Assembly (NCBI RefSeq): GCF_017654505.1
Contig: NC_054534.1
Coordinates: forward strand, 46,589,288 to 46,653,287
Origin: Polyodon spathula
Taxonomy: Eukaryota; Chordata; Actinopteri; Acipenseriformes; Polyodontidae
DNA: 64,000 nucleotides
Direction of reading: 5' to 3'
Shown here: positions 10,858-22,000 of the stretch, piece after piece
How the letters are laid out: every line of letters begins with the position of its first letter
Numbering within the stretch: the first letter of the stretch is position 1
Position numbers and translations under genes: made by a program
Notes under the pieces: model-generated
What the model was told of the DNA's origin: nothing
The model's database searches: none
Seen by the model: the letters and a program-made list of their open reading frames with translations, nothing else

Positions 10858-11127
10858 GGCCGTGTGCTCCAGTGGTTAAAGTCCAGGGATTATAATCAGA
10901 AGGTCACCAGTTCAAATCTTACCTCTGCCACTGACTGACTCACTCTGTGACCCTGAGCAAGTCACCTAACCTCCTTGTGCTCCATCCTGCGGATGAGATG
11001 TTAAATCAGTGTCCTATTGTAAGTGACTCTGCATATAATCCACAGTTCACAGCCTACCTCTGTAAAGCACTTTGTGATGGTGGTTCACTATGAAAGGTGC
11101 TAAATAAAGATATTATTATTATTATAA
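10858..11127 (+). repeat. CORE-SINE (MIR-type) with tRNA-like head and L2-like tail
   Basis: The head is tRNA-like: an A-box-like GTGGTTAAAGTCCAGGG and a B-box-like GGTCACCAGTTCAAATC. The body carries the MIR/CORE block CTGCCACTGACTGACTCAC then TGTGACCCTGAGCAAGTCAC then CTAACCTCC. The tail reads GTAAAGCACTTTGTGATGG, then GGTGCTAAATAAAG, and ends in (ATT)n at 11110-11127, like tails taken from L2-clade LINEs. Such SINEs are transcribed by RNA polymerase III and mobilised by LINE enzymes. Confidence 0.75.
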
Positions 11128-11290
11128 TGTTACCTTTTCTATTGTGTGACCCTGCAGTAGAGTTCTTATATAGGAAACAGCAGCACCTCCATTGTTGTGG
11201 GCAAATCCTTGTTGCCCTCATTGCCAGAGCAAATGCTTCTAATTTCTCTCAAACCAAAACTCAAACATCTCAAGATTTGGTGAAAACAGG

Positions 11291-11566
11291 GCAAGGCAAT
11301 CCACACACAGACACAGGGCAGGCAATCCACACACAGACACAGGGCAAGGCAATCCACACACAGACACAGGGCAAGGCAATCCACACACAGACACAGGGCA
11401 GGCAATCCACACACAGACACAGGGCAAGGCAATCCACACACAGACACAGGGCAAGGCAATCCACACACAGACACAGGGCAAGGCAATCCACACACAGACA
11501 CAGGGCAAGGCAATCCACACACAGACACAGGGCAAGGCAATCCACACACAGACACAGGGCAGGCGT
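11291..11566 (+). repeat. 27-bp minisatellite, about ten copies
   Basis: Head-to-tail units of GGCAATCCACACACAGACAC plus AGGGCAA, with at least three 25-bp variants lacking two bases. Because 27 is divisible by three, the array is open in several frames on both strands; these are not genes. Confidence 0.9.
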
Positions 11567-11573
11567 GAACCCG

Positions 11574-11934
11574 GGACCTCTCGTATTAAAGCATAGTGCC
11601 GATACTGTTACGGGTCTCGAGCAGAGAGTCCATCAACAGAAGATAAAGTGTTTAATCTGTTAAAATAGGAAAAGTAAAGACAGGACTAAATCAATTGTTG
11701 CTTGCAGTGTCTCGGTTTTACTACTGAAAGAAAGCATGATATCACCACTAACTGATAGCGCTGTCCTGCATTTAGGCTGCTCCACCTAGTGGCTGTATCA
11801 AATAGTGCAGTTTACTAGGCTTTTCCTTTAGGTTCAAGGAGGACTTGACGTGTTCCTATTTTAAAGGTACAGGTAAGTAAAAAAAAAATAAAGTGTCCAT
11901 ACTTTTTCATGTATGAATTCTCACTTTTCGTGTG
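11574..11934. other. No gene; a tRNA-like SINE scrap at the left edge
   Basis: GCGTGAACCCGGGACCTCTC at 11564-11583 looks like an inverted B-box region of a tRNA-derived SINE. The rest shows nothing I can name. Confidence 0.35.
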
Positions 11935-12120
11935 CGTCACAATACCGCTGTACAAAAGAAACTCTGGAGCAGTGAGTTTATTTCGCACACAAAACACTGA
12001 CCAAAATAACAAGTTTAAACAATTTCCGGGCCTTTTTGGCTCACTCCGATGTCCAGCTCCCAGCCCCTTTTATAGGGGAGCCGGAGGGAGGCAGTACCCG
12101 CTTCAGCCAATCCAGAGAAG
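11935..12120 (-). repeat. Probable LTR portion of a gypsy element
   Basis: Read on the minus strand it has CTATAAAAGGGGC at about 12065-12077, which looks like a TATA box, and an AATAAA near 11977-11984 downstream of it. It lies just past the 3' end of a minus-strand integrase, where a 3' LTR is expected. The terminal TG/CA could not be fixed. Confidence 0.45.
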
Positions 12121-13245
12121 TCACTTCACCAGCCAGGAAATTCTCTGCCCAACAGCTGTGTTAAAACTCCCCAGCCTAGTGATCCGGGAAAGTCCCTGCC
12201 CAGCAGCTGTGGGGAAACTCCCCAGCCCAGGGATCTGGGAAAGTTCCTGCCTGGCTGTTGAGCTGGGAGGGTCCGCTGGTGTGGTAACTCTGGCATGTGG
12301 TCCACTGGGCTGTCCAGCAGGTGCATTCACAGTCTTCAGCACATTGCTGGCTGGTCCACAGTAGGGAGCGAGCCGGTTACGATTGAGCACCACCCTTCGG
12401 CCACTATGGAGAATCTGGACCTTGTAGATCACCTCTCCCAGGGGTTCCAGCACCTGACAGGGCCCCATCCAGTCACTGTCCAGTTTCAGGTATCGGCCCC
12501 ACTTTCGTTGAGCCTGGAACACCCAAACTAGCTCCCCTGCCCAAAACGGCCTCCTCCTCTTCCGAGTGTCGTAGTTCCGCTTCTGGTGGCAGCCCGCCAC
12601 CTGGAGTTGCACCTGGGCAAAGTCGTGGGCAGTGTCCATCTGGTCCTGGAGCCTCCGGGAATGCTCTGGTCGAGGGGGAAGTACCTCCGTGTGGGGTGGC
12701 CAGCTGAACACCAATGTAGCCGGGGTCCACAGCTCCCTACCCATCATCAGCAGGGCCGGGGTGCAGTTGGTGGATTCCTGCACCACAGAGCGGCACGCCA
12801 GAAGGATCAGGGGTAGCTGCGAGTCCCAATTCAGCTAGTGCTTGGCAGTGCTGATGGCCAACTGGGTTGCCAACGTCTGGTTGAGCTATTCCACCAATCC
12901 ATCGCTTTGGGGGTGTAGTGGAGTGATCCCAGTTTTGTGGATTCTTAGCCATAGGCACAGTTCCGATCATGACCCGGGACTCAAAGTTCCACCCCTGGTC
13001 AAGTGGATTTCCAGGGGAACCCCAAACCGGCAGACTAACCCCTCCAGTAGTGCCTCTTCTACCGTCACCACCTCCTGGTTCTGCAGGGCGTATGAGACTG
13101 TTGTCCTGTCGCAGCCTCCCATCGGCGCTGTAGCACTCCTTCTCTGACCACGATGTGGGGCCACTGCGACCAGAGCCCCTTGGTGACAATGGACTGCATG
13201 GCGATGGCCCCCCAAGGGGGGCGTGGCTGATGGAGGGGACCACTG
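12121..13245 (-). pseudogene. Ty3/gypsy integrase of another lineage, broken
   Basis: On the minus strand from 13245: a worn core near 13090-13010 (VVTVEEALLEGLVCRFGVP) then, in other frames, a GWNFESRVM block and VGHQHCQALAELG remnants. From 12786 the frame is open: VQESTNCTPALLMMGRELWT, then a K.NYD.R box and the C-terminal GPCQVLEPLGEVIYKVQ.. and RRVVLNRNRLAPY block, typical of gypsy elements with a GPFxVL-type integrase tail. The frame continues to a stop at 12121 through about three imperfect LLGREFPGS.GWG repeats. No chromodomain was seen. Unlike the Gmr1-like copies, no RT lies downstream of this integrase, so it fits standard gypsy order. Confidence 0.75.
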
Positions 13246-13304
13246 CAAAAAAGGCTATATGAAATAAACAACACAGGTAATGAGCTATATTGTAATTTTC
13301 CAAC

Positions 13305-14640
13305 ATGTGGAATATATTGTACTATATTAATGATTCAAGGGAATCAATTGAAATTACACATTTCTCAAATTATAAATTTATTTCCAAAAAAAATGAAGTA
13401 TCATGATTATTTTCAGTACTTTGTGCATCCTCACCTTGCAAAAATAACAGCACTAAGCCTTTTTCTATCATTTTTAATGAGATTGGAGAATATATTGGAA
13501 GGTATCTTAGACCATTCCTCCATACAGAATCTTTCCAGATCCTTGATATCCTTCGGTCTGTGCTTATGGACTGCCTTCTTCAATTCAAACCACAGGTTTT
13601 CAATGGGATTCAAGTCCGGAGACTGAGATGGCCATTGCAAAATATTAATTTTGTGGTCAATTAACCATTTCTTAGTGGATTTTGATGTGTGCTTGGGGTC
13701 ATTGTCTTGCTGGAAAATTAACTTGCAACCAAGTTTCAGCCTCCTGGCAGAGGCAACCAGGTTTTTGGCTAAAACATCCTGGTACTTGGTAGAGTTCATG
13801 ATGCCGTTGAACTTAACAAGGGCCCCAGGACCAGTGGAAGCAAAACAGCCCCATAACATCAAAGATCCACGACCATATTTTACAGTAGGTATGAGGTTCT
13901 TTTCAGCATATGCATCCTTCTTTTGACGCCAAACCCACCCCTGGTGTGCGTGGCCAAAGAGCTCTATTTTCGTCTCATCTGATCATAGCAACCTGGTTCC
14001 AATCCAAGTGCCAATGCCATTTAGCAAACTCCCTGCGCTCACATTTGTTGGTTGCTCTCAATAAAGGCTTTTTTCTGGCAACCCTTCCAAATAGGCTATT
14101 GGCATGGAGGTGGCGTCTAATTGTAGATTTGGAGACTTGGTGACCCCAAGATGCAACTAAGTTCTGTAATTCTCCAACTGTGGCTTCTTTGCCTCCTGAA
14201 CCATCTTCCTCTCTGTGCATGGGGGCAAGATGCACTTGCATCCTCTACCAGGCAGATTTACCACTGTTCCACTGGTTTTGAACTTCTTAATTATTGCCCT
14301 AACAGTGGTAAGTGGTATAGTTAGGTTTTTAGCTATTTTTTGTACTCATTGCCTGATTTATGAAGGTCAACAACCATTTGTCTCTTTTTATTTGTGAGTT
14401 CTTTGCCTTTCCCCAAGGTGATGGATGACAAATGGATTTTACATGCATGTTACTTCATTTTTATACCCCAGTATAAAAACAGGAAGCCATGGAAGGGCAC
14501 AATACAGTTCCTTAAGACTGATATGTACTTAAAAAAGTAGAATGTTAATGCAGATTTAATTTTGTTTGATTTTATTTATAAGAATCTTTAGACACATATC
14601 TAAACTTTTGACACCTATCTTTTGTATTGTACTATGTACA
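13305..14640 (-). mobile_element. Tc1/mariner transposon, degenerate (second copy)
   Basis: Size and content fit a Tc1 element with the transposase on the minus strand. The right end, inverted, reads GGTGTCAAAAGTTTAGATAT, a common fish Tc1-type terminus. The left end does not show a clear matching inverted repeat, so limits are approximate. Confidence 0.65.
13431..14425 (-). pseudogene. Tc1-like transposase, broken by frameshifts
   Basis: The N-terminal HTH part lies at about 14425-14270 (GKGKELTNKK-like, then a TV.AIIKKF.TSG stretch). The middle is open at 14241-13975 with STIRRHLHANSLFGRVARKK and the REFAKWH region. The first catalytic Asp (SDET) is at the end of that frame near 13975 but out of phase. 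The last 143 codons (13862-13431) are intact: MMLWGCF, QQDNDPKHTSK with the second Asp, and SPDLNPIENLW with the third acidic residue as Glu. At least two frameshifts separate the parts. Confidence 0.85.
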
Positions 14641-14994
14641 ATGTACACTTTCACCTTCACTCATTTGTATTTATGTAAAATATTCCTATAATACTTTAAG
14701 TGTTTGGTGGCTACTTCTAATCATGTTGAGTTTATTTATCACAGAGGCGAGCAAAGTGTGCCAGAGAAAATGTATGATTAGAACTTCAAGCATATGTATT
14801 TATATGTAGCCTACAATCGTACATACTAAAATATACAAAAGTAGATGTCATCATAAGAAAATAAATTCCAACCAATATACATAGATAAACTGTATTTTTG
14901 TCTTTAACAAAAAAAAAAGATTGCAAAATGTACATTGAAAGAGTTATAATAAGCTGTGGCAAAATATCCTCCTGAATGAGAGTAAATGACATAT
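14641..14994. other. AT-rich stretch, nothing recognised
   Basis: No gene or element end is seen. Confidence 0.5.
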
Positions 14995-14999
14995 GGGGT

Positions 15000-15092
15000 T
15001 GTGGCAAAGTGCCCGCCCCTGTGTGCATTTTGTGTTGTGTGTTAATGTTGGTGTATAGTTATTGGTACACAGGATATAAACAGGTCTGTGTT
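15000..15092 (+). repeat. 5' LTR remnant
   Basis: TGTGGCAAAGTGCCCGCCCC begins the segment. Over about 92 bases it matches 15762-15853 with a few substitutions, then changes into the internal coding-like region. Confidence 0.8.
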
Positions 15093-15761
15093 TGCCAGCC
15101 GCTCCGCATCGCCTGGGGTTGCTAGCCGCTCCGCATCGCCTGGGGTTGCTAGCCGCTCCGCATCGCCTGGGGTTGCTGGAACTGCTTCACCAGGGGTCGC
15201 AGTCAGCTCTTCTTGGCCGCAGGGGTCAGTGTGGCCGGAGCCCCACCAGGGGGAGCTGCCGGCTATGAAAAAGGGGGGAGAGGTCAGGAGACCAACTTTC
15301 CATGCAGCAATTTCGCTGCAGGAGTTCTGGGGGCTGGAGTTCCCCCAGAGGGAGCTGCCAGCTATAAAGGGGGGAGAGGTCAGGATACCACCTTTCCCCA
15401 CAGCAGTTTCGCTGCTGGAGATCTTGGGGGAGGTCTGGAGACCACCAACCCCAGCAGCTTTTCCGCTGCTGGACTTGCCCCGGCTGAAGGAGTCAGTCTG
15501 GGAGCTGTTAGCATGTCTGCTGACAGCCGCACCATTGGCAGCATTTCCGCTGCCAGTGGTACAGCAGGAGGAGAGATTCACCCCACTGTCCGCACATCTG
15601 CTGACAGCATGACCAGTATCAGCCTGGCTACTGGCAACATTGCCGCCCATCAAACCCCTAAAGTCCCTGTTCTTAGCCCATGACTTTGAGTGAGACTTTT
15701 GGGATTTTAAGGGGGGAGGTGGCCATTGAGGCCATGTGTGCTTTGCACAAGGAGGGGTATA
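15093..15761 (+). pseudogene. Gag-like repetitive coding remnant and polypurine tract
   Basis: GC-rich DNA with three tandem 27-bp units near 15100-15180 that read SRSASPGVA on the plus strand. It continues with GGEVR.P.FP repeats and a serine/alanine-rich stretch. Frames are open on both strands because of the repeat period, so the true frame is not certain. From about 15685 the sequence GGGATTTTAAGGGGGGAGGT...TGTGCT..GCACAAGGAGGGG matches the equivalent place at 33766-33850 (minus), which ties this copy to the gag-only element there. The last part, CAAGGAGGGGTATA, is the polypurine tract. No protease, RT or integrase motif is present. Confidence 0.55.
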
Positions 15762-16323
15762 TGTGGCAAAGTGCCCGCCCTTGTATATATTTTGTGTTGT
15801 GTGTTAATGTTGGTGTATAGTCATTGATACGCGGGATATAAACGGGTCTGTGTAACATGAGTGTTTAAAATGTATATTTGTATTTAGGCACGAGGATTGC
15901 ACACTTCACTTGCAAGTAAAATGTAATAATATGTGAGCACGGGGAATTGTACTTTATTAATTCATATGCAGTTGTACCGCGACTCCAATTGAATGATTGA
16001 TTGGCAATCGAGTCGTAGTACAGCTGCATAAAAGCTGCATATTTTCACCCACTCGGGGTTGTTGTGTGTTCGATGAGTGGAGAACGGGATTGGAGATGGA
16101 GGTAATAAGAATAGTTAATAGTTAATAGAAGCTCACCATGTTTGTCTGTGTAGTTCGTTTTTGTTTGTCTTTTTGTTTTTGGAGACGGATGCCGTGTCCT
16201 GTTTTTGTCCTGTTTTATTTTATAATAATAAACCGTGCAGCAGCGCATCCATTTATCATTTCCTCTCGCAGTACTGTGTGTTTCTTCTGGTCTGACGTCC
16301 CCACTACAGCCGTCTTTGTGACA
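15762..16323 (+). repeat. 3' LTR, 562 bp
   Basis: It begins TGTGGCAAAG after the polypurine tract and ends TTTGTGACA. A TATA-like CATAAAAGC lies near 16029 and an AATAAA near 16227, in the order expected for U3 and R. A diverged inverted copy is at 40197-40694. Confidence 0.8.
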
Positions 16324-16328
16324 GGGGT

Positions 16329-17300
16329 TTAATAATTTGTTTTAATCTGTGCCATCTGATTTTTACCCACATGCCAGATAATCGTAAATCAGCATTGTAT
16401 ATGTAAAGTGTTCTAAATAAATGTAGTCTGCATGATAAAATGCACAATTTTAAATGAAGTTTAGAAATTATACACAAAATAGATATTCCCATTATTTTTT
16501 ATTTCCATTTGGCTGCTGCTCGCTGGTGGGAGAGCCGACGCCCTGTACGCTAGTAGTCCATAACAGTGAATTATGCTTCCATTCATTTTTCTTGATCTTG
16601 TTAACATGCATTTTGATTAACAAGTTCCCCTTATGAAGTCGCTGAGACACGAAGTGATGTACGTGACCTGTAACAATTAAGTTTAAAGAGAAATGCATCA
16701 ACTAACAACCTCATTGACTTAATTTCAAAGCATTAGCGGACTGATTTAATTAAAACATTTCATTTGAAAATCACTTGCTACTAAAGCTCTCATTACTATA
16801 TCACGAGTTTAACACAATAACACTGTTTTTTGAAAATCCTGCCAGAGGTGTATCTTAAAATGGAATTACATTAGAAAACATAAGTGACTTAATGTAGCCC
16901 TTTATGTCAGTTTAAATGTTTTTAATTAACAAGACATGAGGTTCATTTCACAAGGTCTCAAAATGAAACATTATAATGAAATCTTCATTAACAGTAAAAA
17001 AAAAAAAAAAAAAATTACAAACATAAATGTAAATAATTGTTTTTACAATTGAGAGCAAGGATTTAACATATTGCTCATTCTTCACTAATGTTTCAACTTT
17101 TTAAAATTATATATGATAGATTTTACTGTAGTGTGCTGTTAAACTGCAGTTCCAATGGAATTTTACTACATTGTAGTGTAAATTGCAGGGAGACACAAAC
17201 ACTCCTGTACTTTCACATAAAACCTCACTGTGACAGACTTGTGAGGTTTTAAATGTAAATACAGGAGCGTTGGTGAATGTAAGTATGTATATTTGTATGC

Positions 17301-17303
<3 letters not shown>
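16329..17303. other. AT-rich stretch, nothing recognised
   Basis: Contains an A-run near 16997-17014. No coding region with known motifs is evident. Confidence 0.5.

Positions 17304-17353
<50 letters not shown>
17304..17353 (+). repeat. (TC)n microsatellite, left of LINE
   Basis: About 25 uninterrupted TC dinucleotides directly before the LINE 5' end. A second TC tract occurs at the LINE 3' end. Confidence 0.95.
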
Positions 17354-17358
<5 letters not shown>

Positions 17359-17560
17359 ATTGTGGGAAGGGCTTGCAGAGAGGTGGAACGCCGGTGCGGT
17401 ATTTATTTATTTATCTGTATATCTATTTATTTATTTATTTATTTTGTTTTGATAGTTACTTAGTTGTTCTTTTTGGGTGTTTGTTTGTTCGTAGGTTAGT
17501 GGTGTGTGTGTGTTTGTTTGTTTGTTTGTAGGGTGGTGGTGTGTGTTTGGAGATCCCGTT

Positions 17561-18994
17561 ATGGGGTCTCGTTCAGGAGGGCTGGGGGCTCTCACTCGCA
17601 GACACGGGGTCCGTTGCCTGCCTGACCCCAGGGTTTCGGTGGAGGAGTGCCTGCTGGCAGTAGGAGAGGTGGTGGGGTTTGAGAATATTATGTCGGCGTC
17701 AAGAATGAATAAAGCGCTGGTAATATTTTTAGTGGCGGTGTCTCTGGTACACAAGCTGGTAGAGGAAGGATTTACAGTGAAAGGTGAATTTGTTCAGGTT
17801 TTCCCTCTAGTAACCCCGGTAACGAATGTTATTATTTCTAATGTGCCTCCATTTTTAAAAAATGAGCAATTAGAAAATAATTTTGCTCGTTTTGGTAAAC
17901 TGGTGTCCCCGATTAAGGGAATCCCGCTGGGGTGCAAAAATAACAGTGTTAGGCACGTCATGTCGTTTAGAAGGCAGGCGTTTGTCTTATTAAATGATCC
18001 TAATCAAGTCATTAATGTTGCCTGGGATTTTAACGTGGAAGGGATGAATTGTGTGGTGTTCGTCAGTTCGGAGACGATGAGGTATTTTTACTGTGGAGAA
18101 CAGGGACACCAGAGGAAAGCCTGCCCGAGAAAGGAGGCTAGAGCGCAGACAGGGCAGGATCAGGGCAATGCTGGCGGTGAGGAAGTCGGGGGTGTTGGGG
18201 GTGAGCGGGAGGAAAGCCGCAGAGCGAGCCCGTGCTGACCGAGGAGGGGGCGATCCAGAAGGAAACCGGAGCAGAACCACCAACACCACGGCCTCGCACA
18301 AAGAGACCCAGCCGCAGTCTGTCACTGACGGGTTCGGAGGATAATACAGCTACTACTGAGAATGGTGAAGAATCGAAGGACAATAGTTGCGAAAAAGACA
18401 CGATTTCAATGGAAGGCTGCAGAGCTGTCGGATGGCAGAGCGCAGCCAGTGCAGAACTTCGAACCCATGCAGACAGGGAGACTGCAGGCTCCAGACGGGG
18501 CGTCAGTCCCTCCCAACGCGGAGGAAGAGAACACAGCGCAGGGTGAGCCAGGCGCGCTGCAAGACTCTCCACTGGCTGAATCTCAGCTGCCTGAAATAGT
18601 GACGGCTGTGGCAGAGACCGGTGTCGAGGAGTCGGAGGGAGGTGCGGAGGAGCGGATTCTCAGGGGCGAGCGAGAGGACAGCGCGGAAGAGATGGAGGGG
18701 GAGCTCTCTGACTCCTTGCTTATCTCAGACATCCCTGATAGCCAACCCGTCAGTAAGAAAAAGTTATACACGCTTGAGCAGGTAAATGATTTTATGATAG
18801 AAACAAAAGAGAAAAGGGGAGTAGAAATAGAGAGTTTTTTCCCTGATCTAAGGTTATTTCTCCACTCCGCTCACGTTATAACAAGGAAAGCCACAATAGA
18901 AGAATTTGATCAGCCAAAACGTTATAGATTAAAGAAAATTGTTCAAAAAATTAAAAAGGATCTTAACAGTGGTTCAAACAATGGCTGTGTTTTA
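17561..18994 (+). pseudogene. Tx1-clade LINE ORF1, frameshifted
   Basis: The likely start is the ATG at 17561 (MGSRSGGLG). An RRM-like fold is suggested by VTNVIISNVPPFLKNEQLEN then FGKL.SPI and RRQAFVLLND (about 17810-17990). A zinc knuckle follows at about 18090-18125, CGEQGHQRKACP, where the first Cys of CX2CX4HX4C is Tyr (YFYC), so it may not bind zinc. The frame ends at 18238. A second frame, 18230-18994, carries the rest: an acidic linker and VNDFMIETKEKRGVEIESFF...LHSA, ending RLKKIVQKIKKDL. ORF1 proteins of this clade bind element RNA. One frameshift near 18230 is sufficient to separate the halves. Confidence 0.8.
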
Positions 18995-19053
18995 TGAAAC
19001 TTCTTTTATTACTTGTTTTAGTCTGTTAGTTTTTTTAGCTATGATGGAAAGGT

Positions 19054-22000
19054 GCGTTTTTGTTTTTTTTAATCTAAACGGCTGCTCTTTTAAGAGGGCG
19101 CAGCTAGTCGAATTTTTAGAGCAGAAGCAGGCGGGGGTGGTGTTTCTGCAGGAAACGCACTTGGATCAGGAGAATGAGTAGGCATGGCGAGCGGAGTGGA
19201 AGGGGCTGTGCGTGATGAGTCACGGCACTAGTACTAGTGCAGGAGTAGCTGTGCTTTTTAAACCCAGCCTGGGGGCAGTTTTACTAGATATGGATGAAAT
19301 CGAGAAAGGGAGGATTTTAAAAGTAAGAGCTAGGCTGGGCAGTACAGTGTATGTTTTTGTTAATATTTATGCCCCCAATAGAGGGGGGGGAACAAATTTT
19401 ATTTTTTAAGAAATTAAAGCAAGCTCTTTTTAATATTAATAATAATGATGTGGTGGTATTAGGAGGAGATTTTAATTGTACTGTTAATTTTAATATTGAT
19501 AGAAATAATGATGAACCACACCCTCAGTCCTCCAGAGAGTTGGCTGCATTGTTAGAGTCCAGTGACCTGGTTGACATATGGAGATGCCTGCACCCCAGTT
19601 CAAGACAATACACCTGGGCTCAGTATCACACAGACTGTGTATATAGAGCAAGACTAGACCGGTTTTATACTTCTAAAAATGATTTAAATAAATTTATCAA
19701 AGCAAGAATCATCCTCAGTAGTCTCTCTGACCACCACTTTCTATTAATTACAGTAACAATTCAATCAGAACCCCACAGAACATCTTACTGGCATTTCAAT
19801 GTAAAATTTAAGCAACAATTCAAACTTTTTTGGATAATTTGGAAAAAAGAAAAAGCACAATATAAAGATTTAAGACAGTGGTGGACATTGGCAAAATACA
19901 AATTAAATGTTTTTATCAACAATATACTATAAATGCAACCAGGTCACTGAACACAGCCGTGAGAGAACTGGAGTCCAAAATCCTCCTCCTAGAGGAAAGT
20001 TTAAATTCAGAATTTAAAGAACAGACCCTGGAGAACCTAAAAGAGCAGAAACTCGTGCTGGTTAGCTTGCTGAAGGAAAGAGTGAAGGGGACGATTGTGC
20101 GTTCCAGATTCATGGAGTTGAGAGACATGGATGCACCCACTAGTTTCTTCTTCAACCTGGAAAGGAAGAGAGCGGACAGTAGACAGCTGTGCTGTATCAG
20201 GACTCCTGGTGGGAAAGAACTGCACACCCGGGAGGAAATCAGCAGAGAGGCGGTGCATTTTTACAAGGAACTTTATAATAAAGAACAGTGCAACATAGAC
20301 GACACTGAGGGGCTGCTCCAGGGGTTACCCAGCCTCAGTGAGGAAGAGCAGATTCAGCTGGACGCACCGCTGACCCACCAGGAAATGACCGCCGCTGTCA
20401 AGCAGCTCTCCAGCGGAAAGGTTCCTGGGAATCGATGGACTGCCAGCAGAATTTTATAATAATTTCTGGGATATAATGGGGGAGGATTTGCTCCAGGTTC
20501 TGAGAGAGAGCCTCAGCCACAAGGAACTGCCTCTTAGCTGCCGTAGGGCAGTGGTTACACTGCTGCCCAAGAAGGGAGACCTTTGCCAGCTTAAGAATTG
20601 GAGACCTTTGTCAATTTTATGTTCTGATTTAAAGATTTTATCCAAAACAATCGCTAATAGATTAAAAAGTGTTATTGGAACTGTAATACATATAGATCAA
20701 ACATATTGTATACCGGGTCGCTCTATTTTTGATAACTTATTTTTTATTAGAGATTTTTTAACTGTAAGTGATATTTGTGATTTTAATGTAGGAATGGTCT
20801 CCCTGGATCAAGAGAAGGCTTTCGACAGAGTCGACCACACCTACCTCTTTCATACACTGGAAGCCTTCGGGTTCGGTCCTGGTTTTATTTCTTATATTCG
20901 GCTTTTATATTCCAACATTTTTAGTATTTTAAAGATCAACAATGGGCTGAGTCAGCCCTTCCCACTGTGCAGGGGTATAAGGCAGGGCTGTGCCCTGTTT
21001 GGTATGCTGTATTCACTGGTTATAGAGCCTCTGTTGCACCTGCTGAGGGTCCTCCACACCCTCCTCTGCCACAGTGAAGGTGTCTGCCTACGCAGGCGAT
21101 GTGACTGTGTTTGTGAGTGGGGATGCAGATGTCCAAGCACTGCAGCAGACTCTAAATGAGTTCCAGAGAGCATCTTCTGCCAGAGTAAACTGGGCAAAAT
21201 GTGACACCTTCCTGTCAGGCAGCTGGGATGAGGGCACCCCTCCTTTCCTGCCTGAGGGGCTGAAATGGAACAGAACAGGCATTAAAGTGTTGGGGGTGCA
21301 CCTCGGAACAGAAAACTACACGAAAAAGAACTGGGAGGGTTTGTTGGACAGGGTGAGGGGGTGGCTGCAGAGGTGGAAGGGACTGCTGGCTCAACTGTCC
21401 TTCAAGGGCCGGGTGCTTGTTATTAATAATCTGGTGGCCTCTAGCTTGTGGCACAAGCTGGTATGCCTGGACCCACCCCAGGGCCTGGTGAAGGAGATCC
21501 AGAGAGTGTTGCTGGAGTTCTTTTGGAGCGGGAGACACAGTTTGAGGCCGGCAGTCCTCTACCTCCCTAGTGATGGGGGGGGGCAGGGGCTAGTCAGCAT
21601 TGCCAGTAGGGTGGCAGCCTTCAGACTGCAGGCGGTTCAGAGACTCCTGTACACTGAGGAGGAGGCTCATTGGAAGAGGCTGGCCTGTTTCCTTCTCAAT
21701 AGAGTTGGGGGGCTGGGGTTAGGAAAACACCTGTTTTTAATTGAGAACACCAGTTTTAGTAAAGCAGGACTTCCTCCTTTTTATCAAAGTATTTTAAAAG
21801 CCTGGCAGCTGGTGAGGGTGGAAAGGGATGTGGAGTCCTTGACAGGGCAGGACCTGTTTGAGGAGCCCCTATTTTTTAATCCACTCTTTCCAGTTAAGTT
21901 CCTCCAGTCGATGACGCTCTGTGCCAGTTTTTTAAAAGCAGGTGTAACCAGGATGGTCCACCTGTTAAACCTTGAGCTCTCCTGCTGGCTAACTGCCTCC

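Larger units (their letters stand above)
15000..16323 (+). mobile_element. Short LTR element with gag-like insert and GGGGT target duplication
   Basis: A 93-bp start of the LTR (15000-15092) is repeated in the full LTR at 15762-16323. The pentamer GGGGT occurs directly before base 15000 and directly after base 16323, a proper 5-bp target site duplication. The internal part is about 670 bp and GC-rich, ending in a polypurine tract. The element therefore moved as a unit, then lost most of the 5' LTR and internal region, or was inserted already deleted. Confidence 0.75.

Noticed and set aside
10858..10930. A tRNA gene
   Set aside because: Only A- and B-box-like sequences of a SINE head; no intact cloverleaf could be drawn and MIR-core sequence follows directly.
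10749..11566. CRISPR-like regular repeats
   Set aside because: Repeats are contiguous or nearly so, without unique spacers, and the DNA is eukaryotic.
11166..11663. Long open frames on both strands over 11166-11663 (VCGLPCPVS and THRHRA repeats)
   Set aside because: They are produced by a 27-bp minisatellite whose period is divisible by three; no start context or family.
12126..12326. Separate gene with GWGVSPQLLG repeats
   Set aside because: It overlaps the 3' end of the gypsy integrase frame and reflects an imperfect tandem repeat there.
15042..15653. Minus-strand frame with TPGDAERLA repeats
   Set aside because: LTR order, polypurine tract and poly(A) signal place the element on the plus strand, although the repeat alone does not decide the frame.
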